Origin: Mesobacillus boroniphilus
Lineage (GTDB): Bacteria > Bacillota > Bacilli > Bacillales > Cytobacillaceae
Reading direction: 5' to 3'
Assembly: GCF_018424685.1 (NCBI RefSeq)
Contig: NZ_QTKX01000003.1
Span: forward strand, 434,001 to 498,000
DNA: 64,000 bases
Numbering within the stretch: position 1 is the first letter of the stretch; the number at the start of each line of letters is the position of its first letter. Of this stretch, positions 7,311-16,977 are shown in pieces. Both the position numbers and the translations under genes were made by a program. Under the pieces are notes generated by a model, which worked only from the letters and a program-made list of their open reading frames with translations, made no database searches and had not been told where the DNA came from.

Positions 7311-8489
7311 ATGGTTTTTACCTATGAAACTCATGTAACACTTAAACAACTAGCTATTCGAAAAGATCAAAAACATTATATTGTTGAAGATGTAATGAAT
7401 GGTGAATTTTACGAAATGCCCGAAGTTTGTATTGTCGCTATTGAACTAATCAATCATAAAAGATCACTTGATGAAGTGGAAAAAGCACTGCTTGTTAAAT
7501 ATCCTGATGAAGATATAGAAATATTGAACTTTGTCTCTCAACTCCTTGAATTAAACTTAATTAGCAAGCTTAACGGAGAAGAAATATTAAGTGGATCAGT
7601 GCAGAAAAATCAAACAGGGTTTTTGTGGCTCCCACAAACCCTAGGCCGCTTCTTCTTCAATCCCATCAGCTCAAAGATGTACTTTCTTTTACTCATTGCA
7701 AGCGCAGGCTTAATTCTATTTAACCAGGACCTATTCCCGCGCTATTTTGACCTGTTTGTGTTTGACCTAATGTTCCAAAATATAGTGGCATTGCTGGTGG
7801 TCAGTTTCTTCCTTGTGATCCTGCATGAATTCGGCCATGTGCTTGCCGTAAGGTCTGAAGGTTTGCCAGCGAAGATTGAAGTGGGGAACCGTCTGTTTTT
7901 TGTTGTATTAGAGACGGATATGTCCCAGGTGTGGAAGTTACCTGCTGAAAAGCGCAATAAGCTTTATCTTGCTGGGATGAATTTTGATATCGTGGTATTG
8001 TTCCTTGCATTATCAGCTCAGATCTTCACGAGCGAAAGTACCCTCACAATGGGTCTATTGAAGTTGATCGTGCTGGACACACTTATCCGCCTTTTCTATC
8101 AGGCAGCTGTGTTTATGAAGACGGATTTATATTACGTCATCGAAAATAATTCTGGCTGCTATAATCTGATGGAAAATGGACGTAACTACTTAGCGAAATG
8201 GCTGCCTTTTCTCCGTGTGCCAGATACGGAAACATTTGCCGAGGAAGAGAAGGTTGTCCGAAGATATGCGGTTTTCTACCTAGCTGGCATCCTACTCACA
8301 TTCATCATCACCGCCTACTACTACATCCCGCAAATGATGTTCGCTGTGAACGAAATCATGATGCCTGGATTCTTTGAACCAATCACCAGCATCCGTTTTT
8401 GGGATTCGGTTGTCTTTTTGCTGCAAGTATTGTTAGTTTCGGGATTATTGATTTACTCATGGACAAAGAAATATCGATTAAGCAGTTAA
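7311..8489 (+). CDS. PqqD/RRE-like domain fused to M50 intramembrane metalloprotease
   Basis: A 392-residue protein. Residues about 1-90 are a small soluble domain (ending ELNLISKL) with the size and strand-helix pattern of PqqD-like RiPP recognition elements. Several membrane helices follow; the second carries the zinc site HEFGH (His172-Glu173-x-x-His176) of the site-2-protease (M50) family, and a second metal-site region around NFD lies near residue 227. Members fused to such domains (for example YydH and SkfC relatives) process or export modified peptides. ATG at 7311 is chosen (AAGGTG 6 bases upstream) over GTG at 7302. The first 300 bases are AT-rich like the upstream block, the rest is not. 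Confidence 0.85.
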   Translation: MVFTYETHVTLKQLAIRKDQKHYIVEDVMNGEFYEMPEVCIVAIELINHKRSLDEVEKALLVKYPDEDIEILNFVSQLLELNLISKLNGEEILSGSVQKNQTGFLWLPQTLGRFFFNPISSKMYFLLLIASAGLILFNQDLFPRYFDLFVFDLMFQNIVALLVVSFFLVILHEFGHVLAVRSEGLPAKIEVGNRLFFVVLETDMSQVWKLPAEKRNKLYLAGMNFDIVVLFLALSAQIFTSESTLTMGLLKLIVLDTLIRLFYQAAVFMKTDLYYVIENNSGCYNLMENGRNYLAKWLPFLRVPDTETFAEEEKVVRRYAVFYLAGILLTFIITAYYYIPQMMFAVNEIMMPGFFEPITSIRFWDSVVFLLQVLLVSGLLIYSWTKKYRLSS

Positions 8490-8515
8490 AAAGACAGCCG
8501 TGTGGCTGTCTTTTA
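8490..8515. terminator. Bidirectional terminator between M50 and M20 genes
   Basis: AAAAGACAGCC gtgt GGCTGTCTTTT, symmetric with T runs on both strands; it serves the two convergent genes. Confidence 0.85.
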
Positions 8516-8522
8516 GTTTATT

Positions 8523-9575
8523 TTAATAGGTTTTGACGTAATCGATTAAAATCTCTTTATATTTTTCCAGCGATTCTAGAACGACATATTCGTCATCGCC
8601 GTGCCAGTTGGCTCCGCTTGGTCCGAACTCGATTGCCGGAATTCCGTGCGCAGCAAAGTACTGGGTATCAGCCGCACCGTGCTGGCCGAATATCACTGCT
8701 TCGCCACCAATATGTTTTTCCAGAACCGGTTTCAGCTGTGTGATGAATATGTTATCCCGCTCTGTTGCGACTGGGATTCCTTTTAGGCCGACGGTAACTT
8801 TACCATCTGAAATGCTTTCAATTTGCTGCACAATGGAATCGGGATCTTGCCCCGGAAGATATCGAATATCAAGGGACATGAGACAGCGATCTGGAACCTT
8901 ATTAAAGACTTCTCCGCCTGCGATGATGGCAAGATTAATAGAAGGTGATTGATAAAACTCTGAGCTTTCCTTGGTGAAAGGCAACTCAAGCAGTTTCTCG
9001 TACATTTTATAGGCTTTGACAATTGCATTTTCGCCTTCCCACGGACGGCTGCCGTGAGCTGATTTCCCTGTCACCTCTACTTCAAGCCTTAAGACCCCTT
9101 TTGCCTGCAAGGCTATTCCCAGCTGTGTTGGTTCAGAGGAGATGACAAAGTCTCCGCGATAGCCAATTTCAACGAGGTAGCCTGTACAATTTTTGCCGCC
9201 GATTTCTTCGTCCGAGACAATCTGCAGCTGGATTTTCACGCCGAGCTTTTGATTTCTTAAGTCTTTCATCGCAACCATCATCGCGGCAACGCCAGCTTTC
9301 ATATCCGCCGCGCCCCTGGCATAGATTTTGCCATCCTTTTCAACGGGAACGAATTGGTCCTTTTTACCGCTGACCACATCAACATGTCCGTTGAAAACGA
9401 TGGTATTATCGCCCTCACCAATTTCGCAGACGAGCATTTTATATCCATTATTTTCAATCAAATCCGGTTGTAATTCATGCTCAATCAGCCATTGTTTGCA
9501 AAACTCGACTGCCTGGTTGGCCCCTTCCATTGTGGAGCTGTCAATCAGGATCAATTCCTTTAATAATTCCTTCAT
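8523..9575 (-). CDS. M20 family metallopeptidase (ArgE/DapE-like deacylase)
   Basis: A 350-residue cytoplasmic two-zinc hydrolase related to acetylornithine deacetylase and succinyl-diaminopimelate desuccinylase. Metal ligands are visible: His64 in FNGHVDVV, Asp91 in GAADMKAG, the catalytic/bridging Glu pair in DEEIGG (about 122-126), Glu in SSEPTQ and a C-terminal His in NWHGDDEY. The dimerisation domain starts at VEVTGKSAHGSRP. It is monocistronic (terminator shared with the M50 gene). Whether it acts on acetylornithine, succinyl-DAP or small peptides cannot be decided, and no arginine or lysine genes are nearby. Confidence 0.88.
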   Translation of the reverse strand: MKELLKELILIDSSTMEGANQAVEFCKQWLIEHELQPDLIENNGYKMLVCEIGEGDNTIVFNGHVDVVSGKKDQFVPVEKDGKIYARGAADMKAGVAAMMVAMKDLRNQKLGVKIQLQIVSDEEIGGKNCTGYLVEIGYRGDFVISSEPTQLGIALQAKGVLRLEVEVTGKSAHGSRPWEGENAIVKAYKMYEKLLELPFTKESSEFYQSPSINLAIIAGGEVFNKVPDRCLMSLDIRYLPGQDPDSIVQQIESISDGKVTVGLKGIPVATERDNIFITQLKPVLEKHIGGEAVIFGQHGAADTQYFAAHGIPAIEFGPSGANWHGDDEYVVLESLEKYKEILIDYVKTY

Positions 9576-9986
9576 TGTTTAAACACTCCTTGAAAAAGGT
9601 TCTACAATACATTACCACAGGCAGTGGAGTTCAATCGTTAATGTAAATAGTACCAATTTACTTTGAATAATTCCTTAATTATTTTTGGGGAATCACCAAT
9701 ATTAAGCTAGTCCAATAGAATCAAATTTAGAGACTCGAAGAAATTTTCCCAATAAATATTATTGGTAAAATAGTTTAATATACACTTATTTTTAATGAAG
9801 AAACAGGAAAAAAGACGGAGTTTATTTTATAAAAAGGCTTTTTCGAGTAAGAAATGCTGGTTTTTATAGGAAAATATTATTATATTATAAAAATTTACAA
9901 TATTTAAAAACCTTGCTACAATTTCAATCAGATTCTTCAGAATATATGAAAAATCAAAACTTGGAAAATAGCAGGGGGTTATTTTT
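9576..9986. other. Intergenic region upstream of inhA
   Basis: A 411-base AT-rich divergent region. It must hold the promoters of the M20 gene and of inhA. I could not pick a convincing consensus promoter or operator; near 9877 there is a run rich in TATAA-like tracts. No ORF with a ribosome site was found in it. Confidence 0.5.
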
Positions 9987-12374
9987 TTGAAGAAGAGAAG
10001 TTCGTTGAAGGTTCTTTCTAGCGTAGCGGCAAGTGCTGTCTTTGCTTCTACTTTATTTGCTGGATCATTTGCAGGGCCAACTGTAGCTCCTAAGAGTGTC
10101 GAAGCTGCGACAGCTCCTGTATCTGCACCCATAGACTTAAATATCATTGACCAGGATCGCCTGGCAAAGGCTTTGCAGGAAAGAGGGCTTATTGCTAAAG
10201 ATGCTTCGTCAGAAGAAATCAACAAAGCGGTAACAGAATATATCAAGAAGAAGCAGGGTGCTAAAGCAGGCAAGACAGATAAGCATACTGCAGAAGATGA
10301 AATGGCAAAGAAGTCTAAGGACTTTTTAACAAAGCAGAAAGACAAGCTGACTAAGCAGCTTGAAAAAGGGCATGAAAACTTCAAGCAAGGAAAACCTACA
10401 GGATATGCAAAAGTAGATTCAGCAAAACAAGCCTCTTATAAGGGAGAAGTCAGGACTGACAAGGTTCTTGTAATCCTGGCTGAGTTCGCTGATTTCAAGC
10501 ACAATACTATCGATCAAGAAGAAGGTTACATGTATTCTGACGACTTCAGCCGTGAGCATTATGAGAAGATGCTTTTTGGCGATGAAGAGTTCACACTTTT
10601 CAACGGTGAGAAGGTTCAAACCTTCAAACAGTATTATGAAGAGCAATCCGGCGGCAGCTATACTGTTGACGGCCATGTTACAAACTGGGTGACTGTGCCA
10701 GGCACTGCAAAGGAGTATGGCGATGACAATCCAGAAGGCGGTCATGACAACTTAAGTCCAAAAGGACCTCGTGATTTCGTAAAGGATGCATTGAAGGCTG
10801 CGGTGGCAGATGGAACTGACCTTTCTGAATTTGACCAATTTGATTTATATGACCTTGATGGCGATGGCAACCAAAACGAGCCGGACGGACTTGTTGACCA
10901 CTTGATGGTCCTTCATGCTGGTGTCGGCCAGGAAGCTGGCGGCGGAAAGCTTGGTGATGATGCAATCTGGTCACACCGCTGGGTATTGAATGGTGTATAT
11001 CGTGTACCAGGAACAGCTGGAACTGCACAAGTTCCATATTGGGGCGGATCAATGGGTGCCTACGACTACACAATCGAGCCTGAAGATGGAGCGGTTGGCG
11101 TCTTCGCACACGAATTCGGACATGACTTAGGTCTTCCAGACGAGTATGACACACAATACACTGGACAAGGCGAGCCGGTAGCTTCTTGGTCCATCATGAG
11201 CGGAGGCAGCTGGAACGGTAAGGTTGCTGGGACAGAACCTACAAGCTTCTCTCCACAGAATAAGGAGTACTTCCAAAAAATCATGGGCGGCAACTGGGCG
11301 AACATTACGGAAGTAAACTATGAAGACATCGATGCGAATGGTTTAACTGCGGTAATCGACCAGAGCGTAACGAAGTCAAAGAATAACGGCATTGTAAAAG
11401 TGAACCTTCCATCTAAAAAGGTTCAAGGCATCAAGCCGGCATTCGGCGAGAAGTACTACTACAGCACAAAAGGTGATGACCTGCATACTGCTTTGGAAAC
11501 ACCTGTATTCGACCTAACGAATGCAACAAACGCTACTTTCAGCTATAAAGCATGGTACGAAGTAGAATTCGATTATGACTATGTATTTGTAAATGCGGTA
11601 ACAGAAGATGGTACAGAAGTTGAGCTTGATGTAATTGGTGATGAAAACACTGCTGGAGGCATGGAAACAACTCAAGGACAGTGGGTTGACAAGTCTTATG
11701 ACCTTAGTCAGTTCGCAGGTCAGAAAGTGAAATTGACTTTTGATTATGTAACGGACGGCGGACTTGCTCCTGAAGGTTTCGCAATGGATAATCTGAGCTT
11801 GACTGTTGACGGAGAAGTTAGTTTCTCTGACGATGCAGAAGGCACTCAGCAAGTAACTCTTGATGGTTTTATCTCTTCAAATGGTTTGTTTGATAAAGAC
11901 CACTACTACTACCTTGAGTGGAGAAACTATGCTGGATCTGACAAAGGATTGCTTCAGGCTCGCGGCGTGAAGTACAACACTGGATTGGTTGTTTGGTACG
12001 GTGACGACAGCTTCACAGATAACTGGGTTGGCGTACACCCTGGCGAGGGCTTCATCGGTGTAGTTGACTCTCACCCAGAAGCAATCGTAGGCAAGCTGAA
12101 TGGACAGGATTCTGTAAAGAACAGCACACGCTATCAGATTTCTGACGCAGCCTTTTCACTTGACCAGGCTACTGATTGGTATGTGAATTCACCTTCACGC
12201 GGAATCTTTGATTACAAAGGACTTCCAGGCGTGACAACGTTTGACGATTCAAACAAGTACATCAACGAACTAATTCCGGATGCAGGCAAAATCTTACCTA
12301 ACTACGGATTGAAGTTCCAGGTCATCGGCGAAGCGAAGGATAACTCTGCTGGTGCAGTTTGGATCCATAAATAA
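9987..12374 (+). CDS. inhA: Immune inhibitor A family secreted metalloprotease (M6)
   Basis: A 795-residue secreted zinc protease. The N-terminal 40 residues form a signal peptide with basic start (MKKRSSLK) and Ala-rich core ending near VEAATA. A propeptide follows, then the M6 catalytic domain with zinc site [13 protein letters not shown] (His375, Glu376, His379) and the Met-turn region WSIMSGGSW. The C-terminal half holds beta-sandwich (MAM-like) modules ([21 protein letters not shown]). Relatives in B. cereus and B. thuringiensis degrade antimicrobial peptides and matrix proteins. Starts at TTG 9987, 8 bases after GCAGGGGG. Length equals the family norm (about 790-800). Probably growth-phase regulated. 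Confidence 0.95.
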   Translation: MKKRSSLKVLSSVAASAVFASTLFAGSFAGPTVAPKSVEAATAPVSAPIDLNIIDQDRLAKALQERGLIAKDASSEEINKAVTEYIKKKQGAKAGKTDKHTAEDEMAKKSKDFLTKQKDKLTKQLEKGHENFKQGKPTGYAKVDSAKQASYKGEVRTDKVLVILAEFADFKHNTIDQEEGYMYSDDFSREHYEKMLFGDEEFTLFNGEKVQTFKQYYEEQSGGSYTVDGHVTNWVTVPGTAKEYGDDNPEGGHDNLSPKGPRDFVKDALKAAVADGTDLSEFDQFDLYDLDGDGNQNEPDGLVDHLMVLHAGVGQEAGGGKLGDDAIWSHRWVLNGVYRVPGTAGTAQVPYWGGSMGAYDYTIEPEDGAVGVFAHEFGHDLGLPDEYDTQYTGQGEPVASWSIMSGGSWNGKVAGTEPTSFSPQNKEYFQKIMGGNWANITEVNYEDIDANGLTAVIDQSVTKSKNNGIVKVNLPSKKVQGIKPAFGEKYYYSTKGDDLHTALETPVFDLTNATNATFSYKAWYEVEFDYDYVFVNAVTEDGTEVELDVIGDENTAGGMETTQGQWVDKSYDLSQFAGQKVKLTFDYVTDGGLAPEGFAMDNLSLTVDGEVSFSDDAEGTQQVTLDGFISSNGLFDKDHYYYLEWRNYAGSDKGLLQARGVKYNTGLVVWYGDDSFTDNWVGVHPGEGFIGVVDSHPEAIVGKLNGQDSVKNSTRYQISDAAFSLDQATDWYVNSPSRGIFDYKGLPGVTTFDDSNKYINELIPDAGKILPNYGLKFQVIGEAKDNSAGAVWIHK

Positions 12375-12385
12375 GATTGGGATTA

Positions 12386-12540
12386 GAAGACATCGGGCGA
12401 TTTCTCGCTCGGTGTCTTTTTATGAATTTAGAAGACAGGGTGGGGTCCTCACTCGATGTCTTTTTGTGAATTTAGAAGACAGGGTGGGGTTCTTCACTCG
12501 ATGTCTTTTTGTGAAATGTGGAAACATCGGGTGATTCCTC
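12386..12540 (+). repeat. Three to four tandem terminator-like hairpin repeats after inhA
   Basis: The first hairpin, GACATCGGGCGA tttc TCGCTCGGTGTC plus T run (12388-12420), is the inhA terminator. It is followed by two further degenerate copies (GAAGACAGGGTGGGG...CGATGTCTTTTTGTGAA, period 44-45) and a partial fourth copy (AACATCGGGTGATTCCTCG). Each copy still folds into a GACA/TGTC-closed hairpin with T-rich tail. Confidence 0.7.
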
Positions 12541-12763
12541 GTTCAATTTTTTCGTAACTTGGAAATAATGATGGTTTTTTTCCAGTTCGCCAATAAAGTT
12601 GTGAAAACCGCCAATAAAACGGAGTTAACTAAAAAACGGCTCTATAAAAGTATGCTTTTTCTTAAATAAAACTTGCAAAATGCCTCTTTTCGGGGGAATA
12701 CTGGACTTATAATCGTGTTTTAGCTAGTATCAATACTAGAATGTTTAACTTAAGGAGAAAATC
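12541..12763. other. Intergenic region upstream of the DEAD-box gene
   Basis: Contains two CGCCAATAAA motifs (near 12588 and 12610), the reverse complement of the TTGGCG unit of the repeats at 15.7 and 43.6 kb. Promoter for the helicase is not obvious; RBS is TTAAGGAG before the ATG at 12764. Confidence 0.4.
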
Positions 12764-13906
12764 ATGTCAGAAACTCAACCAATTATCGCACAACTGAAAC
12801 CGTTCCTGCAGCAGGCCTGGGAAAAAGCTGGATTCGAGACGATGACTTCTGTCCAGACGACGGCGATTCCATTAATAATAGAAGGAAAAGATGTCATCGC
12901 GGAATCACCGACAGGTACTGGTAAAACTTTAGCGTACCTGCTTCCTGTTTTAAATAAAATCGATGCTAAGATGCAGAATACACAGGTAGTCATCCTCGCT
13001 TCGTCACAGGAACTAGTCATGCAGATCCTGTCTGAGGTCCAGAAATGGGGAGAAGGCAGCGATATCAAATCGGCAAGCCTGATAGGTGGGGCCAATTTAA
13101 AGCGCCAGATTGACAAGCTGAAAAAGAGCCCGCAAATCATCGTCGGAACGCCTGGGCGGACGAATGAGCTGATCAAGCAGAAAAAGCTGAAAATGCACAA
13201 AGTCCATACAGTCGTCCTTGATGAAGGCGACCAGCTTCTTACCCCGGAGCATAATGAAACGGTAAAAAGTATCGTAAAATCAACACTGGCGGATCAAAGA
13301 CAGCTGTTATTATTTTCAGCCACTCTTCCAGAGACAGTTGAAAAATCAATCAAGAGGTTGGCGAAAGAACCTAAGATTATCAATGTAAAAAAGGATGACA
13401 CGATTGATGCTGCAAAAGTCGAGCATATTTACTTTCTCAGCGAACAGCGTGACAAGATCAAAATCCTTGAGAAGATTGCCCGCTTAAATGGAACCAAATC
13501 ACTTGTTTTTATTAAAGATATCCCAAACCTGACCATCTCTGCTGAAAAATTGAAGTTCAAAGACATCCACGTCGGCCAGCTGCACAGTGATTTGAACAAG
13601 CAGGACCGTCAGCGTTATTTGAATAAGTTCCGGGACGGCAGCAGCGAAATGCTTCTTGTCACCGATGTCGCAGCGCGTGGCTTGGATATTAAAGGTGTCA
13701 CTCACGTTGTCCACTATGATTTCCCGAGGGAGCAGGACCAATACGTCCACCGCTCTGGACGCACTGGCCGTTTTGGTGCAGAGGGAACCGTCATCTCGAT
13801 TGTCAACGAACGTGAAGAACGCGATTTGAAAAAAATTTGCAATGCACTCAATATTACGCCAGTGCAAAAAGAATTTTTTGGCGGTAAAATTGTAGACCCA
13901 GAATAA
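12764..13906 (+). CDS. yfmL: DEAD-box RNA helicase, YfmL-like, with a DEGD motif II
   Basis: A 380-residue minimal DEAD-box helicase without C-terminal RNA-binding extension. Q motif region FETMTSVQTTAIP, motif I PTGTGKT (residues 49-55), motif Ib TPGR, motif II DEGD (153-156) instead of DEAD, motif III SAT, motif V ARGLDIKGV and motif VI HRSGRTGRFG. Length and domain make-up match B. subtilis YfmL (about 376 residues), which functions in 50S ribosome assembly. It is monocistronic, with its own RBS and terminator. The Ala-to-Gly change in motif II keeps both acidic residues, so ATPase activity is expected. Confidence 0.88.
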   Translation: MSETQPIIAQLKPFLQQAWEKAGFETMTSVQTTAIPLIIEGKDVIAESPTGTGKTLAYLLPVLNKIDAKMQNTQVVILASSQELVMQILSEVQKWGEGSDIKSASLIGGANLKRQIDKLKKSPQIIVGTPGRTNELIKQKKLKMHKVHTVVLDEGDQLLTPEHNETVKSIVKSTLADQRQLLLFSATLPETVEKSIKRLAKEPKIINVKKDDTIDAAKVEHIYFLSEQRDKIKILEKIARLNGTKSLVFIKDIPNLTISAEKLKFKDIHVGQLHSDLNKQDRQRYLNKFRDGSSEMLLVTDVAARGLDIKGVTHVVHYDFPREQDQYVHRSGRTGRFGAEGTVISIVNEREERDLKKICNALNITPVQKEFFGGKIVDPE

Positions 13907-13915
13907 TGAGTATCG

Positions 13916-13950
13916 AAGCTATAGGACCTGTTCCTATAGCTTTTGTTTTG
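13916..13950 (+). terminator. Terminator after the helicase gene
   Basis: AGCTATAGG acctgtt CCTATAGCT followed by TTTGTTTT. Confidence 0.8.
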
Positions 13951-14019
13951 CAAATAAAGGGTTTTATTAAAAGGAGTCAGAATATATTCCGTAGTTTATT
14001 TTGAAAGGAGTTGTTGAAG

Positions 14020-15507
14020 GTGAAAAATCCACGTTTAGATACATTGATGACAGAATGGCTGCCAGAAGCGACAATTGATGAGCTGCAGGAAAAAATGGAG
14101 AAGGGTGAGCTGTCTTCACATGATCTTGTCTTGATGTATCAGGCCCGTATTGCTGCTTTTGATCAAACAATCCATTCGGTGCTTGAATTAAATCCCGATG
14201 CTCTTCAGATTGCGGCGGCGCTGGATACTGAACGAAAACTGAAAGGTCCCAGAGGCCCTTTACACGGCATTCCGGTCCTAGTGAAAGATAATATTGATAC
14301 AAACGATAAAATGCATACAAGTGCTGGTTCGCTGGCCTTGAAGGATTCGTTTGCCCAGAAGGATTCCATGGTCGCCGCAAAGCTCAGGGAAGCGGGCGCG
14401 GTCATTCTTGGTAAAACCAATATGACGGAGTGGGCAAATTTCATGGCAAATGGAATGAAGAGCGGCTACAGCTCCCGCGGAGGCCAGGTACTGAATCCAT
14501 ATGGTCGCGGGAAATTTAATGTCGGTGGCTCAAGTGCTGGCTCCGGCGCAGCAATCGCTGCTAATTTCGCTGCCGTAGCAGTCGGAACAGAAACAGATGG
14601 CTCGATTTTAAATCCAGCTTCACAAAATTCTTTGGTTGGCATTAAACCGACAGTAGGCCTGGTCAGCCGCAGCGGAATCATCCCTATTGCCCACACTCAG
14701 GACACGGCCGGACCGATGGCGAGAACTGTCAAGGATGCGGTTTTTCTTTTAGAAGCGATTGCTGGCCATGATCCGCAAGACCCAGCAACGTTGGTGGATT
14801 TACCTGATTTCAGACACGATGTCCTGTTTGATGATCAGGCACTAAAAGGAGCAAAAATTGCTGTTGCCAGGGAAGAGTATATTGGCAAATGGACCGAGGA
14901 ACAGGAGAGGATTTTTAAAGAGGCGGTAGAAAAATTGAAAGAGCTTGGAGCTGATGTAGTCGAAGCAGCAATCCCAGCGACTAAGGCGACTTGGGGCTAT
15001 AAGGTTCTGAGCTATGAATTCAAAGCTGACTTGAATGCTTATTTGAACGGACTCTTACCGAATGTTGCGATCAGGACACTTTCAGACTTGATTGCATTCA
15101 ATGATGAGCATGGAGAGAAAATGCTGAAATACGGCCAGGAAGTGCTGTTGGAATCCGAAGCGACAAGCGGAACACTGACCGAGCCTGAATACCTGGAGGA
15201 ACTCGAATATAACCTTTACATGGCAAGGGAGCAGGGAATCGACTATGCATTGAAGGAGTACGGCGCTGATGCTGTCCTTTTCCCGATGGACGGTTCCACG
15301 ATTGGCTCAAAGGCGGGATACCCTTCCGTTACGGTTCCAACTGCATTTACAGAAGCGGGAGAGCCGGTCGGTATCACTTTCACCGGTACTGCTTTCAGCG
15401 AACCATTGTTGATCAGGCTTGCCTATGCATACGAGCAGGCAACAAGGGTGCGTCAGGCTCCTGAACTAAGAATAAACGACGAGGAAAAAATCCATACTAC
15501 TTCATGA
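14020..15507 (+). CDS. Amidase signature family hydrolase
   Basis: A 495-residue amidase. The Ser-cisSer-Lys triad is visible: Lys89 in LVKDNIDT, Ser172 within GGSSAGSGAA, and nucleophile Ser195 in GTETDGSILNP. The Asp-Gly-Ser replaces the common Thr-Gly-Gly-Ser. This family includes GatA, but the protein lacks gatC/gatB neighbours and its loop sequence fits stand-alone amidases of Bacillus. GTG at 14020 is preferred because AAAGGAG (14004-14010) is 9 bases upstream; TTG at 14011 abuts it. Substrate unknown; cytoplasmic, as no signal peptide is seen. The next small gene starts 24 bases after the stop and may be cotranscribed. Confidence 0.88.
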   Translation: MKNPRLDTLMTEWLPEATIDELQEKMEKGELSSHDLVLMYQARIAAFDQTIHSVLELNPDALQIAAALDTERKLKGPRGPLHGIPVLVKDNIDTNDKMHTSAGSLALKDSFAQKDSMVAAKLREAGAVILGKTNMTEWANFMANGMKSGYSSRGGQVLNPYGRGKFNVGGSSAGSGAAIAANFAAVAVGTETDGSILNPASQNSLVGIKPTVGLVSRSGIIPIAHTQDTAGPMARTVKDAVFLLEAIAGHDPQDPATLVDLPDFRHDVLFDDQALKGAKIAVAREEYIGKWTEEQERIFKEAVEKLKELGADVVEAAIPATKATWGYKVLSYEFKADLNAYLNGLLPNVAIRTLSDLIAFNDEHGEKMLKYGQEVLLESEATSGTLTEPEYLEELEYNLYMAREQGIDYALKEYGADAVLFPMDGSTIGSKAGYPSVTVPTAFTEAGEPVGITFTGTAFSEPLLIRLAYAYEQATRVRQAPELRINDEEKIHTTS

Positions 15508-15531
15508 ATCCATCAAAAGGAGCGAGGCAGC

Positions 15532-15666
15532 ATGGGTAAACAAAAGCTCGGCAACGGAAACGCCCAGCGCAACAACAACAAGAAAAAAGGCAACAATACA
15601 CCCGAAGAATTAGTCGAATTCACAACTGGCCAGAAAGAAAAGAAATTCAACAATCCGATTGATTAA
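15532..15666 (+). CDS. 44-residue Asn/Lys-rich small protein (SASP-like composition)
   Basis: ORF with a good ribosome site (AAAAGGAGCGAGG) 25 bases after the amidase stop. The product, starting MGKQKLGNGNAQ and ending KKFNNPID, is hydrophilic and rich in Asn, Lys, Gly and Gln, like minor small acid-soluble spore proteins (SspN/SspP types), but I cannot assign a named family. A terminator follows immediately. Expression with the amidase or from a private sporulation promoter cannot be told. Confidence 0.7.
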   Translation: MGKQKLGNGNAQRNNNKKKGNNTPEELVEFTTGQKEKKFNNPID

Positions 15667-15670
15667 CAGC

Positions 15671-15708
15671 AGAGAGCCCTAGCGATTTCTTCGCCAGGGC
15701 TCTCTTTA
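15671..15708 (+). terminator. Terminator after the 44-residue gene
   Basis: AGAGAGCCCTaGCGA tttct TCGCcAGGGCTCTCTTTATA: 13 paired bases with one mismatch. Confidence 0.85.
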
Positions 15709-15744
15709 TAGCAATTTTTTCAAGAACAGGACACTTGCCTTTAA

Positions 15745-15905
15745 TATATCGATGAATTCAATCATCGGTCGAGCCATTCAAGATTTTATTGGCGAAAAAT
15801 TAAATAATTCGACCAGATTTGAAGTTATTTCGACCACATTTCGAAATATATTGGCGGATTTTTTATTTTTTCGACCACATTCAAGGATTATTCGACCAAC
15901 TGGTG
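15745..15905. repeat. TTGGCG / TTCGACCA short intergenic repeats
   Basis: Five TCGACCA-type words (CGGTCGAGCC variant, ATTCGACCA, TTTCGACCACATT twice, ATTCGACCAACT) interspersed with two ATTGGCG words in 160 bases between convergent genes. The same words recur at 43603-43705. TTGGCGA and TCGACCA are near complements, so pairs can form imperfect hairpins. Confidence 0.6.
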
Positions 15906-15930
15906 ATTCTAACGGGTTTCTAGCCCTTAA

Positions 15931-16797
15931 TTAATGTCCGCCACTCTTATCAAAATTGCTTCCTGAAACGTCGGCGACATTCTCAATGGCGACCAATGCG
16001 TTTGGATCGATATCATCGACAACGGAGCGCACGGTGGATAATTCGATCCGGCTGACGATGGTGTAGATGATTTTCTTTGGTTCGTTTGAAAAAACACCTT
16101 GGCCCTGGATATAGGTCATGCCGCGGCCTAATTGCTTTAGCAATGCTTCGGCGATTTCTTCCGGGACATCGGAAATGATTGTGACCGATTTAAGCTCTTC
16201 CATCCCTTCGACGACGACGTCAATCATCTTGAATGCGATGAAATAGGTGATGATTGAGTACATGGCTGTTTCCCAGCTAAACACGAGCAAGGCAGCCAGT
16301 ATGAAGATGAACAGGTTCATGACCATGACAATCTGTCCAACAGAAACGGTGCGCTTTTTGCTGACAAGGATGGCGATGATTTCAGTTCCGTCCAGTGCGC
16401 CACCTGCTCGGATGACCAAACCGACACCCGTTCCAAGGATAACCGCGCCGATGATGGTTGCTAAAAATAAATCATCCGTCACAGCGTCAAAGTGATGTAA
16501 ATAAGCAGTCGAGATGGATAAAATAATGACTCCATATAAGGTGCGAAGCGTGAATTTCAGGCCCATTCTCCGATACCCGATATAAAGGAAAGGCAGGTTA
16601 AACACAATAAGGAATATACTCATCGAGATATTAGTCAGTTCCGCGGCGATAATCGAAAGCCCGATGACCCCGCCGTCAAGGATCGCGTTAGGAACGAGGA
16701 ACATATCAAGCCCGAATGCCGCGATAATTGCCCCGAGAGTTATCGTCACAAGCTGTGTTATCTCTTTGATCACTCTTTTTTTCTTCGTTGCAGCCAC
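15931..16797 (-). CDS. YitT family membrane protein (DUF161 + DUF2179)
   Basis: A 288-residue protein with about five or six membrane helices in residues 12-200, typical of the YitT/YpjC/YqfU paralogues of Bacilli, and a C-terminal soluble DUF2179 domain (from about 205 to 280, containing GVFSNEPKKIIYTIVSR). The family's transport role is unproven. GTG start at 16797, with AAAAGGG upstream. Monocistronic and convergent with nothing; the repeat region lies downstream. Confidence 0.88.
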   Translation of the reverse strand: MAATKKKRVIKEITQLVTITLGAIIAAFGLDMFLVPNAILDGGVIGLSIIAAELTNISMSIFLIVFNLPFLYIGYRRMGLKFTLRTLYGVIILSISTAYLHHFDAVTDDLFLATIIGAVILGTGVGLVIRAGGALDGTEIIAILVSKKRTVSVGQIVMVMNLFIFILAALLVFSWETAMYSIITYFIAFKMIDVVVEGMEELKSVTIISDVPEEIAEALLKQLGRGMTYIQGQGVFSNEPKKIIYTIVSRIELSTVRSVVDDIDPNALVAIENVADVSGSNFDKSGGH

Positions 16798-16977
16798 TAA
16801 ATATCAAACCCTTTTCTATTAAAAATATCTTCTATGAATTAGTAATGTATGTACTATACTTATTGTATCAAACTTTAAAGTGTATCTGGTATTTTTACAT
16901 TATATATCCATGATTAGTAAAACCGGTAATTGGGGTAATGAGAAGGGGAAGTTAATTGAAATTACGGAGGGGCTATT

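Noticed and set aside
15752..15934. 60-residue plus-strand ORF
   Set aside because: Lies entirely in the TTGGCG/TCGACCA repeats.
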